A DNA stretch of 64,000 bases, taken from positions 6,615 to 70,614 of the forward strand of contig NZ_CAKRXI010000013.1 of assembly GCF_934424005.1 (NCBI RefSeq). The letters are read 5' to 3'. Both the position numbers and the translations under genes were made by a program. This DNA comes from an uncultured Blautia sp. Lineage in GTDB: Bacteria; Bacillota; Clostridia; Lachnospirales; Lachnospiraceae. Each line of letters begins with the position of its first letter. The first letter of the stretch is position 1. The notes under the pieces were generated by a model. The model was given only the letters and a program-made list of their open reading frames with translations. It was not told the DNA's origin and ran no database searches. This document shows positions 44,642-53,041 of the stretch, in pieces.

Positions 44642-45793
44642 ATGCTAAAAAAATTCACATTGAGGAATTATAAGAATTTTAAAAATGAAATAAGTATAGA
44701 TTTTGAAAATATTGCCGGTTATCAATTTAATATGGATTGTCTGTATGAAGGGACAATTGGAAAAATGTTGATATATGGACGTAATGCAACAGGAAAGACA
44801 AATTTGGGAAATGCATTGCTTGATATTGTTGCGACGATGTTTGGAAGAAGGAGATATACAAGAAACGAGGTTTTTCTTAATGCAGATTCGACAGAGAATG
44901 TAGCAACATTTAGTTATGAGTTTGAGTTTAATGGTGCAGATGTGTCATATAAGTATTCACGAGTGTCGGGTGAGAAACTGCAGGATGAAGCATTATTTGT
45001 AAATGGCATCAGAATTTTTTTCTGTGATTTTTCAAAAGAAAACTATAATTTTGACAATTTGAATTATATTGAGGCAGAAACTATAAATGTTGAGCGGTAT
45101 TTGCAATCTTCAGGGATAGATGACGATATAGAAATCAGCAATACGAAAATTCCCTTTTTACGTTGGTTGCTTAGCAATGCTGTATTTAAAAATAATTCAG
45201 TTTTAATTTCATTGTCTAATTATGTTGAAAGAATGCAGATGGTTACTGTTGGTAGTGGAATGAGATTTCTTGCAGGAAGATCGAACCAGTTTTTTTATGA
45301 ATTATTAGAAAAAAGAGCTTTGCTAACAGACCTTGAAGAATTTTTGAATGTAATGGGAATTGAATGCAGTCTGGCTTTAAAAGAATTGCCGGATGGACAG
45401 AAAGAATTATATTTTGTTCATAAACAGATGGTCCCTTTTTATGAGAATGCGTCAAGTGGTACATTGGCGCTGTTTGATCTGTATCGTAGACTGATTGTGA
45501 AAATTGGGGGTTCGTCATTCGTTTATTTAGATGAATTCGATGCGTTTTATCATTATGAAATGGCAGAAAAAGTGATTGGATTTTTCAAAAGAAAATATCC
45601 AAAATGTCAGATGATTATGACATCACATAATACTAATCTGATGACGAACAGAATTATGCGTCCGGATTGTTTACTTATTTTGTCGAGCAGGGGAACATTA
45701 ACGTCTCTTTGCAATGCAACAGAACGGGAATTGAGAGAAGGACATAATCTCGAAAAGATGTATATCAGCGGGGAGTTTGAACGTTATGAATAA
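44642..45793 (+). CDS. AAA_15/21-type ATPase (AbiLii/OLD-like)
   Basis: A 383-residue P-loop ATPase of the ABC/SMC-like AAA_15/21 type: FTLRNYKNFKNEISIDFENI at the N-terminus, Walker A GRNATGKTN, signature region ASSGTLALFDLYRRL, Walker B SFVYLDEFDAFYH, and switch His in MIMTSHNTNL. Such ATPases act in defence systems (AbiL, Gabija- and retron-associated forms) with a nuclease partner encoded directly downstream. Here only a 26-codon remnant follows. GAGAGGACG precedes the ATG. An intact standalone role cannot be excluded. Confidence 0.85.
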   Translation: MLKKFTLRNYKNFKNEISIDFENIAGYQFNMDCLYEGTIGKMLIYGRNATGKTNLGNALLDIVATMFGRRRYTRNEVFLNADSTENVATFSYEFEFNGADVSYKYSRVSGEKLQDEALFVNGIRIFFCDFSKENYNFDNLNYIEAETINVERYLQSSGIDDDIEISNTKIPFLRWLLSNAVFKNNSVLISLSNYVERMQMVTVGSGMRFLAGRSNQFFYELLEKRALLTDLEEFLNVMGIECSLALKELPDGQKELYFVHKQMVPFYENASSGTLALFDLYRRLIVKIGGSSFVYLDEFDAFYHYEMAEKVIGFFKRKYPKCQMIMTSHNTNLMTNRIMRPDCLLILSSRGTLTSLCNATERELREGHNLEKMYISGEFERYE

Positions 45794-45866
45794 TTATGCG
45801 ACAGAAGCCAGAAGAAGAGGCCGAAGTTTGCTGAATCCTGATTATAATTTTAGATTAATTGCTTAG
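45786..45866 (+). pseudogene. 26-codon remnant of a partner gene of the AAA ATPase
   Basis: An ATG overlapping the ATPase stop by 8 bp opens MNNYATEARRRGRSLLNPDY and six more residues (ending FRLIA), then TAG. The basic start leading to NFRLI resembles the beginning of RloB/TOPRIM-like AbiL partners, where a strand would continue into a CEGxKTE motif. That motif is absent and nothing follows before the next glycosyltransferase. Partner truncated; the family guess is weak. Confidence 0.4.
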
Positions 45867-45927
45867 AGAATCTGAAATACGAATCATATCGAATAATGTT
45901 ATCAATAGACCAAAGCGAGGAAAGAAT

Positions 45928-47031
45928 ATGGCAAAAGTATCAATTATCATACCGACATATAATGTGGAAATGTTTCTGGATGAATGTCTGGAAAGCATTC
46001 AGCGTCAGACATTGCAGGATATAGAGATTATCTGTGTGAACGATGGATCGACAGATCATTCTCTGGAAATCATTAAAAAATATGCGGAGAATGATCCCCG
46101 TTTTGTGATTGTTGACAAGGAAAATGGCGGTTATGGAAAGGCTATGAATGTCGGTCTGGACAAAGCTACGGGAGAATATATCGGTATTGTGGAACCGGAT
46201 GATTATGTACCGCTTGCGATGTATGAGGATCTTTACAAGATAGCGAAAGAGAACGATCTTGATATGGTGAAGGCAGATTTTTACCGTTTTACAAGAAATC
46301 CTGAAAATGGGAATATGAATCTGGTATATAACCATCTGGATTTAACAGGGAAATGGTACGGAAAGCTCTTTGATCCTAGTGAAGAACCGGAGACATTACG
46401 TTTTATCATGAATACCTGGAGTGGTATTTACAAAAGAGAGTTTTTGGAGCAGCATCACATCAGACATAACGAAACTCCTGGCGCGTCTTTTCAGGACAAT
46501 GGCTTTTATTTCCAGACTTTTGTTTATGCAAAGCGTGCGATGATCGTGGATAAGCCGTACTATATGAATCGTCGTGATAATCCGAATTCCTCTGTTAATA
46601 ACAGGGAAAAAGTCTACTGCTGTAATGTAGAGTATGATTATATCCGTGAGATATTGATGAAAGATCCGGAAATCTGGAGCCGCTTTAAATATATGTATTC
46701 TTTGAAGAAATTTCATACTTATAATTTTACGCTGCAGCGAATCGGAGAGCAGTTTAAGAGGGAATATGTTCAGAGAATCAGTCAGGAATTCAAAAGAGCA
46801 AAAGAAAACGGAGAATTGAAACAGGGAGCGTTCTATCCTGTTGAATGGGATGATATGATGCTGCTGATCCAAGATCCGGATGCTTACTACTTCAAGATAT
46901 GTCTGAAGAATAAGCAGATCCGTTCTCTGGAAAAGAAAGTAGCATCATTGGAGAATTCCACAACTATGAAGGTTGGGCGTGCAATCATGTTTATTCCGTT
47001 AAAGATAAAAAAGCTTTTTAAGAAAAAATAA
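45928..47031 (+). CDS. GT2 family glycosyltransferase
   Basis: A 367-residue GT2 enzyme: MAKVSIIIPTYNVEMFLDECLESI, VNDGSTDHSLEII, GGYGKAMNVGLDKATGEYIGIVEPDDYVPL (DD metal site), and a basic C-terminal end (IPLKIKKLFKKK) that may touch the membrane. The ATG at 45928 follows GAGGAAAG; the earlier in-frame start lies in the ATPase remnant. Its N-terminus is close to that of the enzyme at 25.6 kb. Next to glf, so a galactofuranosyltransferase role is conceivable. Confidence 0.88.
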   Translation: MAKVSIIIPTYNVEMFLDECLESIQRQTLQDIEIICVNDGSTDHSLEIIKKYAENDPRFVIVDKENGGYGKAMNVGLDKATGEYIGIVEPDDYVPLAMYEDLYKIAKENDLDMVKADFYRFTRNPENGNMNLVYNHLDLTGKWYGKLFDPSEEPETLRFIMNTWSGIYKREFLEQHHIRHNETPGASFQDNGFYFQTFVYAKRAMIVDKPYYMNRRDNPNSSVNNREKVYCCNVEYDYIREILMKDPEIWSRFKYMYSLKKFHTYNFTLQRIGEQFKREYVQRISQEFKRAKENGELKQGAFYPVEWDDMMLLIQDPDAYYFKICLKNKQIRSLEKKVASLENSTTMKVGRAIMFIPLKIKKLFKKK

Positions 47032-47065
47032 AATGAGTAAAGAACAGAAAGATAAAGGAGTCATT

Positions 47066-48190
47066 ATGAGTAAAAAATATGATTATCTGGTAGTTGGTGC
47101 AGGTTTATACGGAGCAGTATTTGCGCATGAAGCAAAAGAAGCTGGAAAGTCAGTGCTGGTGATTGATAAACGCCCGAATATTGCTGGAAATGTGTTTACA
47201 GAGGATGTAGAGGGAATTCATGTGCATAAATATGGCGCGCATATTTTCCATACAAATAATAAAAAAGTATGGAATTATATTACTCGTTTTGCAGAGTTTA
47301 ACCGTTTCACAAACAGCCCGGTTGCAAATTATCATGGTGAGTTATATTCTCTGCCATTTAATATGTATACATTCAATAAGATGTGGGGAGTAGTAACTCC
47401 GGAAGAAGCGGCAGCCAAGATTGAAGAACAGAAAAAAGAGGCTGGTATCGCAGAGCCGAAGAACCTGGAAGAACAGGCAATTTCTCTGGTCGGAAGAGAT
47501 ATTTTTGAAAAGCTGATCAAGGGTTATACAGAAAAGCAGTGGGGGCGTGACTGCAAAGATCTCCCGGCTTTTATCATCAAGAGACTTCCGGTTCGTCTTA
47601 CATTTGATAACAATTATTTTAACGCATTGTATCAGGGAATTCCGGTTGGCGGATATACCAAAATGGTTGCCAATATGCTGGACGGAGTGGAAGTTCGCCT
47701 TGGAGAGGATTATCTAGAGAAAAAAGCAGAATACGATGCACTTGCTGAAAAAGTGATCTATACGGGTCCGATCGATGCATATTTCGATTATCAGATGGGA
47801 TATCTGGAGTATCGTTCCGTACGTTTTGAGACAGAACTTCTGGATAAGCCGAATTTCCAGGGAAATGCAGCAGTCAATTATACAGACAGAGAGACTCCGT
47901 GGACAAGGATCATTGAGCATAAATGGTTTGAATTTGGAAAAGATGATGAAGGAAATGATCTTCCGAAGACAGTGATCAGCCGTGAGTATAGTTCTGAGTG
48001 GAAACCGGGAGATGAACCGTATTATCCGGTGAATGATGAGAAGAACGGTGCTCTTTACAGCAAATACAAAGAGCTTGCCCAAAAAGAGAAAAAGGTTGTA
48101 TTTGGCGGCCGTCTGGGAGAGTATAAGTATTATGACATGGATGCGGTGATCGCATCAGCACTGAACATGTGCGAAAAGGAACTTGGCTAA
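47066..48190 (+). CDS. glf: UDP-galactopyranose mutase
   Basis: A 374-residue flavoenzyme that converts UDP-galactopyranose to UDP-galactofuranose, the donor for Galf-containing surface glycans. The FAD-binding start YDYLVVGAGLYGAVFAHEA, the KYGAHIFHTNNKKVWNYI His/substrate region and RLPVRLTFDNNYFN with its conserved Arg are all present; LGEYKYYDMDAVIASAL closes the FAD site. The ATG at 47066 follows AAAGGAG; an earlier start at 47033 has none. 34 bp after the GT2 gene, so one operon. Confidence 0.95.
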   Translation: MSKKYDYLVVGAGLYGAVFAHEAKEAGKSVLVIDKRPNIAGNVFTEDVEGIHVHKYGAHIFHTNNKKVWNYITRFAEFNRFTNSPVANYHGELYSLPFNMYTFNKMWGVVTPEEAAAKIEEQKKEAGIAEPKNLEEQAISLVGRDIFEKLIKGYTEKQWGRDCKDLPAFIIKRLPVRLTFDNNYFNALYQGIPVGGYTKMVANMLDGVEVRLGEDYLEKKAEYDALAEKVIYTGPIDAYFDYQMGYLEYRSVRFETELLDKPNFQGNAAVNYTDRETPWTRIIEHKWFEFGKDDEGNDLPKTVISREYSSEWKPGDEPYYPVNDEKNGALYSKYKELAQKEKKVVFGGRLGEYKYYDMDAVIASALNMCEKELG

Positions 48191-48242
48191 GGATTGATTT
48201 GTCAAAATGTGACAAAAATGTAAAATTTGATTTAAAAATACA

Positions 48243-48271
48243 TTGCATCGCAGGAAGAAAACTGTTATAGT
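48243..48271 (+). promoter_or_regulatory. Predicted promoter of the SGNH hydrolase gene
   Basis: TTGCAT (48243-48248), a 17-nt spacer and TATAGT (48266-48271), followed directly by a leader hairpin. Confidence 0.65.
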
Positions 48272-48274
48272 GGA

Positions 48275-48301
48275 CTCACAGAGCGTTTGTGCTCTGTGAG
48301 T
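48275..48301 (+). promoter_or_regulatory. Perfect hairpin in the 5' leader
   Basis: CTCACAGAGC-6 nt-GCTCTGTGAG with flanking A/T pair, an 11-bp stem at the expected transcript start, 50 nt before the ATG. Followed by TTGTTATT rather than a clean T-run. It could protect the 5' end of the mRNA or act as an attenuator. Confidence 0.55.
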
Positions 48302-48351
48302 TGTTATTATGCAGAAACAAAATGGAGAGTTTAAATACGAGGAGTATCTTT

Positions 48352-49749
48352 ATGAAAAGAATTACAGCAATCTGGAAACATGCCTTTCTTCTGATCGTGA
48401 TATTGTCAGCTGTCTGTCTTTTGGGGAATACACAGAAAGTATCAGCTGCATCTTACAGTGAAACGACCTGCAAAGTGATTTTTGCAAATGCAAAAGGACA
48501 GACCGCAGGTTTTTATCATAACCTTGCCAAAACTGTTGAGGAAGGAACCGTAATTCAGCTTCCGGAGATAAACAGGGATGGATATCAGGCTTACTGGGTA
48601 ACAAAGATTGAAGGAAAAGAATATAAATATAAAGCCGGACAGAAAGTGACGATCAATCAGACAACAAAGTTCTGCTTGAATTTATATAAAGAATATACGG
48701 TCCGATTCTACACGGCAAATGGCAGAAATGAATATACAAGTCTTCGCAAGACGGTTGTAGCGGGCAGCAGAATCAAGATGCCAACTGGTAATTCAAATGG
48801 AAACTACAGCTTTGCCGGATGGGCAACCAAAGTTGGAGGAGAGGTTGCGAAGAAACAGCGTGCAACAGTAAAAGTTAAAAGCAACCTGAAATTTTATGCA
48901 GTGCAGCAGAAAACAGATACATCAGGTATAAGATTATATAAATATGATGGAAGCTATTGGAAGACGATCAAAAATACAAATGGTAAAGCAACTTTTCCGG
49001 CAGTAAATCTGGGCTCAGCTAATATGGTCCTCGGGTGGTCGAAGACACAGGGAAAGAATGCACTGTCCAGTTCCGATTACAAAGCCGGAGACCGTATTCC
49101 ATCCAAAAACGGCAGATATTATATGGTTGTTTTTGGAACATCCATGGATCGCGCACCGGCTGCGATTACAACACCGACAAAATTTGACAGGGTTTATTGT
49201 GTGGGAGATTCCAGAACTGTTTATGCACAAGTTGCTTTAGGTGCATCAGCGCCGTCAAATGTTGAGTTTATTGCAAAAGCAGGAGAAGGATTAGACTGGT
49301 TTAAGAGCTCAGGTTATAAAACTCTGTATCGCTCTGTGGCCAAGCGTCCACGGACAGAAAAAAAGGCAGTTATTATTAATCTTGGGGTCAATGATTTAAA
49401 GAACAGTGCTTCTTATGTCAAATATATGAAGAAAGCAGCAGCTAAGCTGAAAAAATATAACTGTAAAATGTATTATCTTTCTGTAAATCCGGTAAACAGT
49501 GCAATGATCAAAAGCGTTAATGGAAAGGCAAGAACAGAAGCACAGGTCGCAGCTTTTAATAAAGCAATCTACAGGGGACTGTGTTCTGGCAGAAAAAGAA
49601 GCTTTACTTACATCAATACATGTACGAACCTGCAGATGAAGGGCTGGATCAGTAAGAAGTCTGGAACAGATATTTATGATGGATTGCATTATTCAAATCA
49701 AACATATCTGAGGATATTTGATTATTGTATGAGATATCTGAATCGCTGA
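48352..49749 (+). CDS. Secreted SGNH hydrolase with InlB-like repeats
   Basis: A 465-residue exported protein. The signal peptide ends near KVSAASY (about 33). Residues about 35-185 hold two to three InlB/Flg_new-type beta repeats (VIFANAKGQTAGFYHNL, VRFYTANGRNEYTSLRKTV, YSFAGWATKVGGEV). The C-terminal domain (about 275-465) is an SGNH/GDSL esterase: YCVGDSRTVYAQ (Ser), VIINLGVNDLKN (Asn) and DGLHYSNQTY (Asp-His). It probably removes O-acyl groups from a wall glycan, opposing the acyltransferase at 22 kb (inference). The ATG at 48352 follows GAGGAG. Own promoter and leader hairpin. Confidence 0.87.
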   Translation: MKRITAIWKHAFLLIVILSAVCLLGNTQKVSAASYSETTCKVIFANAKGQTAGFYHNLAKTVEEGTVIQLPEINRDGYQAYWVTKIEGKEYKYKAGQKVTINQTTKFCLNLYKEYTVRFYTANGRNEYTSLRKTVVAGSRIKMPTGNSNGNYSFAGWATKVGGEVAKKQRATVKVKSNLKFYAVQQKTDTSGIRLYKYDGSYWKTIKNTNGKATFPAVNLGSANMVLGWSKTQGKNALSSSDYKAGDRIPSKNGRYYMVVFGTSMDRAPAAITTPTKFDRVYCVGDSRTVYAQVALGASAPSNVEFIAKAGEGLDWFKSSGYKTLYRSVAKRPRTEKKAVIINLGVNDLKNSASYVKYMKKAAAKLKKYNCKMYYLSVNPVNSAMIKSVNGKARTEAQVAAFNKAIYRGLCSGRKRSFTYINTCTNLQMKGWISKKSGTDIYDGLHYSNQTYLRIFDYCMRYLNR

Positions 49750-49787
49750 AATGTGGAGTATTCAGAATAAAGAGAGGAACTATGTAA

Positions 49788-50198
49788 ATGAAACGTGTTA
49801 TCACATATGGAACGTTTGACCTGCTTCATTACGGACATATCAATCTTTTGAGACGGGCACGCCAGATGGGCGATTATCTGATCGTGGGGCTTTCAACAGA
49901 TGAATTCAACTGGAATGAAAAACAGAAGAAGTGTTATTTTTCTTACGAAAAACGTAAACAACTTCTGGAAGCTATACGTTATGTCGATCTGGTGATTCCG
50001 GAAGAAAACTGGGAGCAGAAGAGAACGGATGTGAAAGAGTATCATGTGGATACTTTTGTAATGGGAGATGACTGGAAGGGAAAATTTGATTTTCTGAAAG
50101 AAGAAGGATGCGAGGTGGTATATCTGCCACGTACTCCGGAGATTTCCAGCTCACAGATTAAAGAAGATCTCCATACAAAAGAAAGCAAAAACGATTGA
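49788..50198 (+). CDS. tagD: Glycerol-3-phosphate cytidylyltransferase
   Basis: A 136-residue cytosolic nucleotidyltransferase that makes CDP-glycerol, the phosphoglycerol donor for wall teichoic acids and related polymers. GTFDLLHYGHINLLRRA holds the HxGH motif and RTPEISSSQIK the second signature. All active-site motifs are intact. It lies 38 bp after the SGNH gene, with GAGAGGAAC before the ATG. CDP-glycerol glycerophosphotransferase genes (tagB/tagF) are not in the window. Confidence 0.95.
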   Translation: MKRVITYGTFDLLHYGHINLLRRARQMGDYLIVGLSTDEFNWNEKQKKCYFSYEKRKQLLEAIRYVDLVIPEENWEQKRTDVKEYHVDTFVMGDDWKGKFDFLKEEGCEVVYLPRTPEISSSQIKEDLHTKESKND

Positions 50199-50200
50199 TA

Positions 50201-50235
50201 AACTGGCCGGGGTATTAAGCCCCGGTCAGTTCCTT
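50201..50235. terminator. Bidirectional terminator
   Basis: AACTGGCCGGGG pairs with CCCCGGTCAGTT (one mismatch) around a 7-nt loop, between the convergent tagD and pdaA. The pdaA stop codon lies in it. Confidence 0.85.
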
Positions 50236-51039
50236 TAATGAGCAAAAGCGATAGCCCATTTCTTCCCACTTTGTAAGCAGGTCATCCAGGATCAGGCCAT
50301 TTGTAGAGGAAGTATTGTGCAGAAGGACAATGGCACCAGGATGAATGCGCGCGAGAAGCTTTTGAAAGGCTTCTTCCCTGGAAGGCTGTTGATCCTGAAT
50401 CCAGTCTACATATGCAAGGCTCCAGAAAAAGGTGGAATATCCCAGCTCTTTGGCCATGGTCAGGTTTGTGGTACTGTAGATTCCCTGCGGTGGACGGTAA
50501 AATTTTGTCATCTGTTCACCGGTGACAGATTCATACAGATTTTCTACGCCGTCCAATTGTTTCTGAAAATCATCTTTTGAAGAAATGCCTGACATATCAG
50601 GGTGCGTCATTGTGTGATTGCCAACTGTATGCCCTTCAGAAACCATGCGCCGGATCAGATCAGGATTATCTGAAATGAAATTACCTACAACAAAAAATGT
50701 GGCAGGGGCCTGATGCTTTTTCAGTGCATCGAGGATACGTGGAGTGTTTCCGTTTTCGTATCCGGCATCAAAAGTGAGGTAGATTTTTTTTTCATTGGTA
50801 TCTTCAGCATAGTAGGCATGATACTTGCCGAGATCGTTGATCGTGGCATTCCCGACAGGGCGTTCTCCCTCCTTTTGGAAACTGAGTCCCCAACTGGTGG
50901 ATTCGAATAAGAGAGAAGCAGATGCTGCCTGAGATTTCTGCCAGGAATGCAATTTACCTGCCTGCCCACCCAGAATAAAGGCGCCGGCAAGAAGGAAGAG
51001 CAATTTGGGAATGAGTGGATAATGATGAGAAGAAGACAT
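50215..51039 (-). CDS. pdaA: PdaA-type peptidoglycan/polysaccharide deacetylase
   Basis: A 274-residue exported CE4 deacetylase. An N-terminal helix (about 8-25) anchors or exports it. The NodB domain (about 85-270) shows YLTFDAGYENGNTPRIL (catalytic Asp), VGNHTMTHPDMS (metal His pair) and FYRPPQGIYS, and LLHNTSSTN holds the last His. The GYENG form is typical of PdaA (delta-lactam-forming) enzymes of spore cortex synthesis. The ATG at 51039 has GGAG upstream; an in-frame ATG at 51099 lies within the leader hairpin and lacks a ribosome site. It is expressed from a distant promoter with a structured leader. Confidence 0.88.
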   Translation of the reverse strand: MSSSHHYPLIPKLLFLLAGAFILGGQAGKLHSWQKSQAASASLLFESTSWGLSFQKEGERPVGNATINDLGKYHAYYAEDTNEKKIYLTFDAGYENGNTPRILDALKKHQAPATFFVVGNFISDNPDLIRRMVSEGHTVGNHTMTHPDMSGISSKDDFQKQLDGVENLYESVTGEQMTKFYRPPQGIYSTTNLTMAKELGYSTFFWSLAYVDWIQDQQPSREEAFQKLLARIHPGAIVLLHNTSSTNGLILDDLLTKWEEMGYRFCSLKELTGA

Positions 51040-51091
51040 AGTATCTCCAATAGAAGATCTTGAAAGAATATATGCGAAAAGGCAAAAATTT

Positions 51092-51124
51092 AGAGCCATC
51101 AGATGATTATTTTCTGGTGGCTCT
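51092..51124 (-). terminator. Terminator-like hairpin in the pdaA leader
   Basis: AGAGCCACCAGA pairs with TCTGATGGCTCT (minus strand) around a 9-nt loop, followed by AAATTTTT. It lies between the tandem repeats and pdaA, so it could act as an attenuator. The tiny ORF at 51107-51136 ends in its loop. Confidence 0.5.
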
Positions 51125-51136
51125 TTTAATGTTCAT
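51107..51136 (-). CDS. Possible 9-codon leader peptide upstream of pdaA
   Basis: ATG with codons for MNIKRATRK and TAA, running through the left arm of the terminator-like hairpin. A full AGGAGGT ribosome site lies at 51152-51158. Its spacing to this ATG is long (about 16 nt), while a TTG at 51141-51143, 9 nt away, gives a 5-codon ORF instead. Whether either is translated is unknown. No other gene uses this ribosome site. Confidence 0.3.
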   Translation of the reverse strand: MNIKRATRK

Positions 51137-51194
51137 TGTCCAATGGAACTTACCTCCTGAGTTGATTTAAAACATTTGGAATTAAATGATTACG

Positions 51195-51340
51195 TTCTTG
51201 GTGGTCCGTACCTCTCTTTCATAAATTATAAAGGAAATTCATTTCGTTTCTGGTGGTCTGTACCTCGCTTTCCTGAATTATGGGAAATCACTTATGTTTT
51301 CGGTGGTTTCACGCTCCTTTTATTTATTTTGTAGTTCCTT
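51195..51340 (-). repeat. Three imperfect ~51-nt tandem repeats in the pdaA leader
   Basis: On the plus strand GGTGGT recurs at 51200, 51252 and 51302 (spacings 52 and 50). The first two copies share GGTGGTCYGTACCTC followed by CTTTC and a short inverted repeat (CTTT...AAAG; TTTCC...GGAAA); the third is more diverged. A partial fourth GGTGG lies in the hairpin at 51116. In the minus-strand transcript the core reads ACCACC after a GAGGTAC motif. No known riboswitch class is recognised. Confidence 0.55.
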
Positions 51341-51355
51341 TTGTTTTATGAACTT

Positions 51356-51384
51356 AATATAACAGATAATAAACCATATGTCAA
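51356..51384 (-). promoter_or_regulatory. Strong predicted promoter for the pdaA leader
   Basis: On the minus strand TTGACA (51379-51384), a 17-nt spacer and an extended -10 TGTTATATT (TATATT at 51356-51361). It would give a roughly 310-nt leader before pdaA. The remaining part of this gap up to eno (51385-51562) is very AT-rich. It holds a weak AGTATC/GATACT hairpin at about 51512-51534 and no gene. Confidence 0.65.
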
Positions 51385-51575
51385 TAAGAAAATTGAAAAA
51401 ATAAAAATATTAAATAATAAATTGTAAAGTTGCATAATAATATAAAAACTTACAGAAAATAATGAAAAAGAAAGTATGGTATAGAAACAGACGAAAGGGA
51501 GAAAATAAAGAGTATCAGTTGGTGTGAAGATACTGAGGAATGATAACAATAATCAAATATGAAGGAGGTAAGTGC

Positions 51576-52904
51576 ATGTTTCGTTATCTGCCTGTTCGAA
51601 AGATTCAAGCAAGACAAGTGTTGGATTCCAGAGGAAATCCGACCGTAGAGGTAGAAGTTACTGTAGGAGAAGGAATTGTTGGGATAAATGGATATACAGC
51701 GAGAGCGATAGTGCCGTCAGGTGCATCGACCGGGAAATTTGAGGCAGTGGAACTTCGCGATGGAAAAAAAGGCTATTATACAGGTTTGAGTGTGGAGAAA
51801 GCGGTAGAAAATGTAAATACGAAACTGGCAGAAGCAGTTATTGGAGAAAATGCACTGGATCAGAATCGGATTGATCAGATTCTGATTGATACGGATGGCA
51901 CAGACAATAAGAGTAATGTAGGAGCAAATGCAGCACTTGGCGTTTCGATGGCGGTTGCAAGAGCGGCTGCGATGGCACTCAGAATTCCGCTTTATCAGTA
52001 TCTGGGAGGCTGCCACAGTAAAAAAATGCCGGTACCGATGATGAATATTCTGAATGGGGGAAAACATGCAGATAATACAGTAGACCTTCAGGAATTTATG
52101 ATCATGCCGGTGGGCGCGGAAAAGTTTGAGGAGGGAATTCGCATGTGTGTGGAGATCTACCAGATACTGCGAATTATTTTGAAAGAAAGGTCCCTGTCTA
52201 CTGCGGTAGGAGATGAAGGCGGATTTGCACCGGATCTGGCAGACAGTCAGGAGGTTCTGGCATTAATTGTCCAGGCTGTGGAAAAAGCAGGATATAAACC
52301 GGGAGAAGATATTCTGATTGCGATAGATGCAGCGGCAAGTGAATTGTATGACGAGAATCTGAACTGCTATTATTTTCCGGGTGAGAGCCAGATGAAAGGA
52401 AAAGAGGTTTTAAGAGACAGCGGTGAAATGATTGCATATTATGAAGAACTTGTCAGGAAATTCCCGATAATCTCCATTGAAGACGGACTTCATGAGGATG
52501 ACTGGGAAGGCTGGAAAGAGATGACCGAACGGCTGGGAAAAACGGTACAGCTTGTAGGGGATGATCTTTTTGTTACAAATATCAAACGACTGAAATGTGG
52601 GATACAGCTTCATGCGGCGAATGCAATTCTTGTCAAGGTGAACCAGATCGGCACGTTGAGTGAAGCTATGGATGCAGTAGAAATGGCACAGAATGCAGGC
52701 TATCGTGCAGTAATCTCACACAGATCCGGTGAGACAGAAGATGCATTTATCGCAGATCTGGCAGTTGCAACCGGTGCAGGCCAGATCAAAACCGGAGCAC
52801 CCTGCAGATCGGATCGAAATGCAAAATACAATCAACTGCTCAGGATTGCAGAACAGCTTGAAAAACAGGCAGTTTATGAGAATCCGTTTGGCAGGGAAGG
52901 GTGA
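51576..52904 (+). CDS. eno: Enolase
   Basis: A 442-residue glycolytic enzyme that converts 2-phosphoglycerate to phosphoenolpyruvate. [18 protein letters not shown] and [18 protein letters not shown] (N-terminal domain), [26 protein letters not shown] (metal Asp/Glu), [10 protein letters not shown] and [17 protein letters not shown] are all present. The ATG at 51576 follows GGAGGT; the upstream in-frame ATG at 51540 is before that site. Full length and alone in its transcript, with a terminator after it. Confidence 0.97.
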   Translation: MFRYLPVRKIQARQVLDSRGNPTVEVEVTVGEGIVGINGYTARAIVPSGASTGKFEAVELRDGKKGYYTGLSVEKAVENVNTKLAEAVIGENALDQNRIDQILIDTDGTDNKSNVGANAALGVSMAVARAAAMALRIPLYQYLGGCHSKKMPVPMMNILNGGKHADNTVDLQEFMIMPVGAEKFEEGIRMCVEIYQILRIILKERSLSTAVGDEGGFAPDLADSQEVLALIVQAVEKAGYKPGEDILIAIDAAASELYDENLNCYYFPGESQMKGKEVLRDSGEMIAYYEELVRKFPIISIEDGLHEDDWEGWKEMTERLGKTVQLVGDDLFVTNIKRLKCGIQLHAANAILVKVNQIGTLSEAMDAVEMAQNAGYRAVISHRSGETEDAFIADLAVATGAGQIKTGAPCRSDRNAKYNQLLRIAEQLEKQAVYENPFGREG

Positions 52905-52908
52905 AAGA

Positions 52909-52942
52909 GCGGGCTGTTTACATGCAGCCCGCAAATTGTTTT
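52909..52942 (+). terminator. Eno terminator
   Basis: GCGGGCTG-8 nt-CAGCCCGC followed by AAATTGTTTTTTT. Confidence 0.88.
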
Positions 52943-52981
52943 TTTGAAATGGAAATTTGAAATGGAAATGACTAAAAACAG

Positions 52982-53010
52982 TTGAAATCGAAGAATGGTT
53001 ATGATAGAAT
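52982..53010 (+). promoter_or_regulatory. Predicted secG promoter
   Basis: TTGAAA (52982-52987), a 17-nt spacer and TAGAAT (53005-53010). Confidence 0.55.
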
Positions 53011-53041
53011 GAATTCTAGTTGATTAGGAGGTGTAACCGAA

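Noticed and set aside
51195-51340. GGTGGT repeats considered as T-box antiterminators
   Set aside because: The T-box core GGTGGNACCGCG is not matched, copies are repeated three times, and the promoter points the other way; no specifier loop is seen.
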